From Pseudopedobacter alpinus (lineage in GTDB: Bacteria > Bacteroidota > Bacteroidia > Sphingobacteriales > Sphingobacteriaceae): DNA of 64,000 nucleotides. The position numbers and the translations under genes are program-made. The notes under the pieces were generated by a model, which had not been told where the DNA came from, did not search any database, and worked only from the letters and a program-made list of their open reading frames with translations. Location: the NCBI RefSeq assembly GCF_042684645.1, contig NZ_JBHULV010000008.1:124001-188000 (forward strand), given 5' to 3'. Below are positions 60,402-64,000 of the stretch, one piece after another; the first letter of the stretch is position 1; each line of letters begins with the position of its first letter.

Positions 60402-61498
60402 TAAGACAAATATTTTATTGGGTTTGTACTATTTTCAGTTATTCGGATTGCAAAGTTAGGAAATTTTTTCGTAATAACATCCAATAGTAAATCTTGTGTA
60501 AATTGCTCACTTTCAAAATGTCCAATGTCGGCTATTATCAGTTTATCTTCTGCATTAAAAAACTCATGATATTTAAAATCGCTGGTTATAAATACGTCGG
60601 CATTAGCTTGTATCGCATTTTTTAGTAAAAAACTGCCAGAGCCTCCGCAAACGGCAACTCGTTTAATTTTTTTAGGTAAAATTTCTGTGTGTCTAATTAC
60701 AGCAACATTCATTTTATCTTTTAGCTCTTTTAAAAAGCTTAAAGCATCAATTCCTTCTGCTAGTTCACCAACCATTCCACTTCCAACTTCCTCATTTTTG
60801 TTAGTAATTGCATATAAGTCATAAGCAACTGTTTCGTAAGGATGCGCTTTTAATAAAGCAGAGATGATTTTATTTTCTGCTTGAACAGGAAAAATAACTT
60901 CTATTTTTACTTCCTCTTCGGTATGTAGTTTGTGTTTTTCTCCAACAAAAGGTTTTGCTTTATCATTTGCTTTAAAAGTGCCTTGCCCAATAACACTAAA
61001 ACTACAATTGCTATAATTACCAATAGCACCCGCACCCGCATTAAAAATAGCATCTTTTACTTCATTAGCTTGAGCCAAAGGCACAAAAAAAGATAACTTT
61101 TTTAACAAGCCATCTTTAGGAGCTAAAATTTTACAGTTTGTTAAACCAATTTTTTCGCAAATTTTAGCATTTACACCTTCAATAATACTGTCTAAATTGG
61201 TGTGGATAGCGTATAATGCAATTTTATTTTCAATTGCTTTAATCACCACTCGTTCAACATAATTTTTGCCGTTAAACTTTTTTAAGCCTTTAAAAACTAT
61301 TGGGTGGTGAGAAATTATAATATCGCAATCTGTAGCAATAGCTTCGTCAACAATGGTCTCTGTACAATCTAAACTAATTAAAGCTTTTTTTATTTCTCTA
61401 TCTGGATGGCCAACAATTAAGCCAGCATTATCATAACTTTCCTGATAATTTAAAGGTGCAAGGCTTTCTAAATAGTTTGTTAAATCTTTTATTTGCAT
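60401..61498 (-). CDS. Nif3-like dinuclear metal centre protein
   Basis: A 365-residue protein of the Nif3/YbgI/YqfO family from ATG 61498; the longer frame starts at TTG 61507. Seen: YDNAGLIVGHPDREIKKALI, CDIIISHHPIVFKGLKKF (metal ligands), YAIHTNLDS, and near the end VAVCGGSGSFLLKNAIQANA, DVFITSDFKYHEF and IADIGHFESEQFTQDLL. An inserted YqfO-type middle domain is present. The family forms a toroidal hexamer with a two-metal site. The biochemical role is still debated. Operon with the zinc-ribbon gene. Confidence 0.92.
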   Translation of the reverse strand: MQIKDLTNYLESLAPLNYQESYDNAGLIVGHPDREIKKALISLDCTETIVDEAIATDCDIIISHHPIVFKGLKKFNGKNYVERVVIKAIENKIALYAIHTNLDSIIEGVNAKICEKIGLTNCKILAPKDGLLKKLSFFVPLAQANEVKDAIFNAGAGAIGNYSNCSFSVIGQGTFKANDKAKPFVGEKHKLHTEEEVKIEVIFPVQAENKIISALLKAHPYETVAYDLYAITNKNEEVGSGMVGELAEGIDALSFLKELKDKMNVAVIRHTEILPKKIKRVAVCGGSGSFLLKNAIQANADVFITSDFKYHEFFNAEDKLIIADIGHFESEQFTQDLLLDVITKKFPNFAIRITENSTNPIKYLS

Positions 61499-61572
61499 GT
61501 GTTCCAAAATTAAAGATTTATTGGCTTAAAACCTCCTAAATAATTGCAATCAGCTAAACCAGTATCATGTAT

Positions 61573-61632
61573 CGATTTATTTTGCTTTTAGCCTTTTGCT
61601 TTTAGCCTTTTGCCTTTAGCTTTCAGCCTTTT
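61573..61632. repeat. Short word repeat of the TAGCCTTTTGC type
   Basis: Five imperfect copies of TTTTAGCCTTTTGC just before the TM2 gene stop. Same word class as 32672-32731 and 39820-39860. Confidence 0.65.
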
Positions 61633-61638
61633 GCTTTT

Positions 61639-61995
61639 TTAACGCATCATATCCATAAACTGACGACTTTCTATTGCCATTTTATGATTGAACTCATCGG
61701 CCATGCTTTTATAGTTTATTAAATCTATAATGGTTCCAATAAAGCATAAGCCAGCAGTTAAAAAATACACAATACCCATACCCATTTGGTTGGTAACAAA
61801 GCGTTGAATACCTGCAAAGCCTAAAAAGCCTAATAAAGTAAAAAGTAATAAATGTTGCGGATCTTTTCTTTTTCCACTGTAAAACATCATAAATCTTTTT
61901 TGCCCTTCCTCATCTAAGTTTTGGGTAATTTGTTGTAAAAAAGCAATTTCTGTAGTGCTAATGTTTGGTAAAGAATAATAGTATTGATTGTTCAT
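61639..61995 (-). CDS. TM2 domain protein
   Basis: A 118-residue membrane protein from the ATG at 61995. Seen: a cytoplasmic N-terminus (TEIAFLQQITQNLDEEGQKR) and a TM2 helix pair (LLLFTLLGFLGFAGIQRFVT, MGMGIVYFLTAGLCFIGTII), with the DxxN-like turn. It overlaps the DUF2752 gene by 4 bases. The longer frame to 62091 runs across that gene and is rejected. Confidence 0.87.
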   Translation of the reverse strand: MNNQYYYSLPNISTTEIAFLQQITQNLDEEGQKRFMMFYSGKRKDPQHLLLFTLLGFLGFAGIQRFVTNQMGMGIVYFLTAGLCFIGTIIDLINYKSMADEFNHKMAIESRQFMDMMR

Positions 61996-62270
61996 ATTTT
62001 CATTGTTTTTATTGTTAGAGTGTAAATGCGGTGAATTATTACAAAAAAAGCAAAAAAACCTATAGGGTGAGCTTTCCATGCTTTTAACCATTCAAAATGC
62101 ATAAAATAATGTAGCGAATGCCCCAAGCCACAACCTGGGCAAAATTTAAAATTAAAATATGCCAACGGACAAAGGCTAACATGTGCTTTGCTGGTATCCA
62201 TAAAATAGAGTAATACCAAAGCAGTGGTGAAACATAGTAGCTCTAAAGGGATTTTTCTAGCTATAGTCAT
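61992..62270 (-). CDS. DUF2752 small membrane protein
   Basis: A 92-residue protein with three hydrophobic stretches and the DUF2752 signature FKFCPGCGLGHSLHYFMHFE, then AWKAHPIGFFAFFVIIHRI. Function unknown; often next to TM2-domain genes, as here with a 4-base overlap. Divergent from the Fic gene across the inverted-repeat array. Confidence 0.87.
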   Translation of the reverse strand: MTIARKIPLELLCFTTALVLLYFMDTSKAHVSLCPLAYFNFKFCPGCGLGHSLHYFMHFEWLKAWKAHPIGFFAFFVIIHRIYTLTIKTMKI

Positions 62271-62388
62271 TCAATCAAATATTTGTTTCCAGAAAATATT
62301 TTCTAATGTAAGGTTTTTAGCGTTTAAATTTATTTTGGGATTTTTCGCCATAATTAATTTGCGATTAAAAAATGAGTGAAATACAGTA

Positions 62389-62560
62389 TATGTTCATTTT
62401 TTATTAAAATATGAACATATAGTCATAATGTGTTCATATTTTTTATAAAAAACCTTAAATGTTCATTTTTAATGTAAAAATGGACATGTGTGCTAAATAT
62501 GTCCATTTTAATCAATACATTTGAATTATGTTCAATTTATCTTCAAAAAGTGAACATATA
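62389..62560. promoter_or_regulatory. Array of inverted repeats (WTGTYCAT half-sites) before the fic gene
   Basis: Nine half-sites of type TGTTCA/TGAACA or TGTCCA/TGGACA occur in 170 bases: 62390, 62411, 62431, 62459, 62481, 62499, 62528 and 62551 among them. They pair as ATGTTCAT...ATGAACAT, AAAATGGACAT...ATGTCCATTTT (exact) and TATGTTCA...TGAACATA. The array ends 5 bases before the fic start and probably is an operator. Confidence 0.65.
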
Positions 62561-62564
62561 TATT

Positions 62565-63677
62565 ATGGCTTACGATAGAAATAAACCTTATAATAATTTA
62601 CCATTATTGCCTCCAGCAGTAGCAATAGAAGAAGATATTACTATTTTAAAAGCCTTAGTTACAACTTCAAGAGCGCTTGCTACAGTAAATATGAGTATCC
62701 AAAGGTTGCCAAATCCTTTTATTCTAATTAATACAATAGCACTTCAAGAGGCAAAAGCTTCTACTGCAATAGAAAATATTTTCACTACCGAAGATGAATT
62801 ATACAAAGCTATTTCTGACAATATTAAAGAGGACAATGCAAATGCTGCCACAAAAGAGGTTTTGCGTTACCGCGAAGCTTTATGGGAAGGCTACCTTTTA
62901 ATGAAAGATAAAAAGCAAATTGATTTAGCTATTATTAAAGGTATTTTTAAGCAAATTAAAAACACAACAGCAGGATTAAGGCCTGCACAATCTTTAACTG
63001 TAATACGCAGAGGACAAAGTGAATTTAGGGCCGGAGAAGTAATTTATACACCACCACGCGGGGAAGACGTTTTACAAAACTTAATGGATAATTTAATTGA
63101 TTATTTAAATGATGATGAAAAATACCCAATAGACCCATTGTTGAAAATGTGTGTAGCCCATTATCAATTTGAAGCCATACACCCTTTTGTAGATGGAAAT
63201 GGCAGAACAGGAAGAATATTAAATTTACTTTATTTGGTAAATAAAGGCTTAATAGCGCAACCGGCTCTTTATCTTTCAAAATATATTATTTTAAACAAAG
63301 ACGATTATTACTATAATTTAGGCTTAGTTACCCAAAGAGGCAATTGGAAAGAATGGATTTTATACCTTTTAGATGCTGTAGAAAAAACAGCCTTACTAAC
63401 CAGTCAACTAATTGAAAGTATATTGGCACAAATGGAGTCTACTTTAAGCCAAGCTAAACAAAAAATAAAATGGTACAGCAAAGAAGTAAACGAACTTTTG
63501 TTCAGTCAGCCTTACATTAAACCAAAATTAATTGGCGACTTTCTTAATATCTCTTCAAGAACTACACTCACCAAATATTTTAATGAATTAGTAGCAAACA
63601 AAGTTTTAAGCGTTAGAAAAGATGGGAAAGAAGTGTTTTATGTAAATGACGATTTAATTAAAATATTGGAAGGGTAA
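62565..63677 (+). CDS. Fic family protein with C-terminal winged helix
   Basis: A 370-residue AMP-transferase-type protein from ATG 62565; the longer frame to 62490 runs into the operator array. Seen: an N-terminal Fic_N domain with autoinhibitory motif S66-T-A-I-E70-N (class II), the catalytic Fic motif HPFVDGNGRTGR from His206, and a C-terminal winged-helix region (KPKLIGDFLNISSRTTLTKY, LSVRKDGKEVFYVNDDL). Fic enzymes transfer AMP to hydroxyls of proteins. The wing suggests it also binds DNA, perhaps the repeat array just upstream. Stands alone. Confidence 0.92.
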   Translation: MAYDRNKPYNNLPLLPPAVAIEEDITILKALVTTSRALATVNMSIQRLPNPFILINTIALQEAKASTAIENIFTTEDELYKAISDNIKEDNANAATKEVLRYREALWEGYLLMKDKKQIDLAIIKGIFKQIKNTTAGLRPAQSLTVIRRGQSEFRAGEVIYTPPRGEDVLQNLMDNLIDYLNDDEKYPIDPLLKMCVAHYQFEAIHPFVDGNGRTGRILNLLYLVNKGLIAQPALYLSKYIILNKDDYYYNLGLVTQRGNWKEWILYLLDAVEKTALLTSQLIESILAQMESTLSQAKQKIKWYSKEVNELLFSQPYIKPKLIGDFLNISSRTTLTKYFNELVANKVLSVRKDGKEVFYVNDDLIKILEG

Positions 63678-63726
63678 AAAATTTCGAACTGAACTTCCTT
63701 CAGATTAAATAGCTTTTTCTTTACAT

Positions 63727-63764
63727 GAAAAATCCTGATAATTTTTAAAATTATCAGGATTTAG
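63727..63764. terminator. Bidirectional terminator between fic and the partial T9SS gene
   Basis: Stem AAATCCTGATAATTT / AAATTATCAGGATTT, loop TTA, with A/T tracts both sides. Confidence 0.85.
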
Positions 63765-63782
63765 AAATTATTTTACGCAAAA

Positions 63783-64000
63783 CTAATGCTTTATAATAAT
63801 TTGCTTTTTTACGGTTTCTTTACCTTCATTTATGTGAAGATAATAAGTTCCGTTTGGTATTTCTTTAGTGCTAAGAACAGATTTTTTATCGCCTTTCTTA
63901 ATTTGAGATGAAATTAAAATATCTCCTTTGTTGTTTAATAACTGTATATCTCTTGCGTTATTATAATTTTGAAATTCTATGTTTAGTTCATTGTTTGCAG
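63783..64000 (-). CDS. T9SS type A sorting-domain protein, C-terminal end only
   Basis: Minus-strand frame open to the window edge, 71 codons plus stop. Reads NNARDIQLLNNKGDILISSQ, then TKEIPNGTYYLHINEGKETV and ends KKQIIIKH, the pattern of Por secretion system type A C-terminal domains. The passenger domain is outside the window. Confidence 0.82.
   Translation of the reverse strand, partial: ANNELNIEFQNYNNARDIQLLNNKGDILISSQIKKGDKKSVLSTKEIPNGTYYLHINEGKETVKKQIIIKH

Overview
The window is AT-rich chromosomal DNA from a member of the Bacteroidetes, most likely Sphingobacteriaceae (Pedobacter-like). Support for this: type IX secretion (T9SS) C-terminal sorting domains on three proteins, GLPGLI proteins, TonB-linked outer-membrane barrels with carboxypeptidase-like N-terminal domains, and promoters of the form TTTG-N20-TAnnTTTG. 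The genus is inferred from the overall gene content. No marker gene was searched.

Layout. 1-9.3 kb: end of a GH3 glucosidase with a coupled esterase, a T9SS-type surface protein, a NUDIX hydrolase, a LemA/TPM/TPM membrane cluster, an FAD oxidoreductase and a CoA-binding protein. 9.4-11.4 kb: a gene graveyard with two BRO-N relics and a contractile-injection-system relic in which a DUF4255 domain sits inside a tail-sheath sequence. 11.6-18.2 kb: a large T9SS-exported beta-helix protein and a TPR/LuxR-type sensor. 18.6-25.4 kb: an envelope-stress operon (RDD, LiaF-like, PspC, SDR), an MlaE/MlaF transporter, a methyltransferase and a lipoprotein. 25.4-31.1 kb: a locus of a cysteine-containing secreted peptide, three GLPGLI paralogues and an outer-membrane barrel. 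31.4-39.4 kb: housekeeping genes (TyrA-like, MurQ, CtpA-like, Der, Era).

39.4-40.6 kb holds two tRNA-fMet and two tRNA-Glu genes. Between them lie six 98-bp tRNA-derived repeat units. The second tRNA-Glu is the left end of an integrated element (about 40567-48519, flanked by a 23-bp att duplication). This element carries a broken tyrosine integrase, an IS21-family element and one large cargo gene: a Mrr-like nuclease fused to a NACHT NTPase and a long helical C-terminus, a strong candidate for anti-phage defence.

48.6-64 kb: a TonB-dependent receptor, a metallopeptidase, acyl-CoA dehydrogenase, a thioredoxin-like lipoprotein, RarA, Nif3-like and zinc-ribbon proteins, a small DUF2752/TM2 pair, and a Fic protein behind an array of inverted repeats that looks like an operator. 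A non-coding interspersed repeat family occurs five times. Two copies are flanked by 13- and 18-bp direct repeats that include the stop codon of the gene next to them, as if they had inserted into operons.
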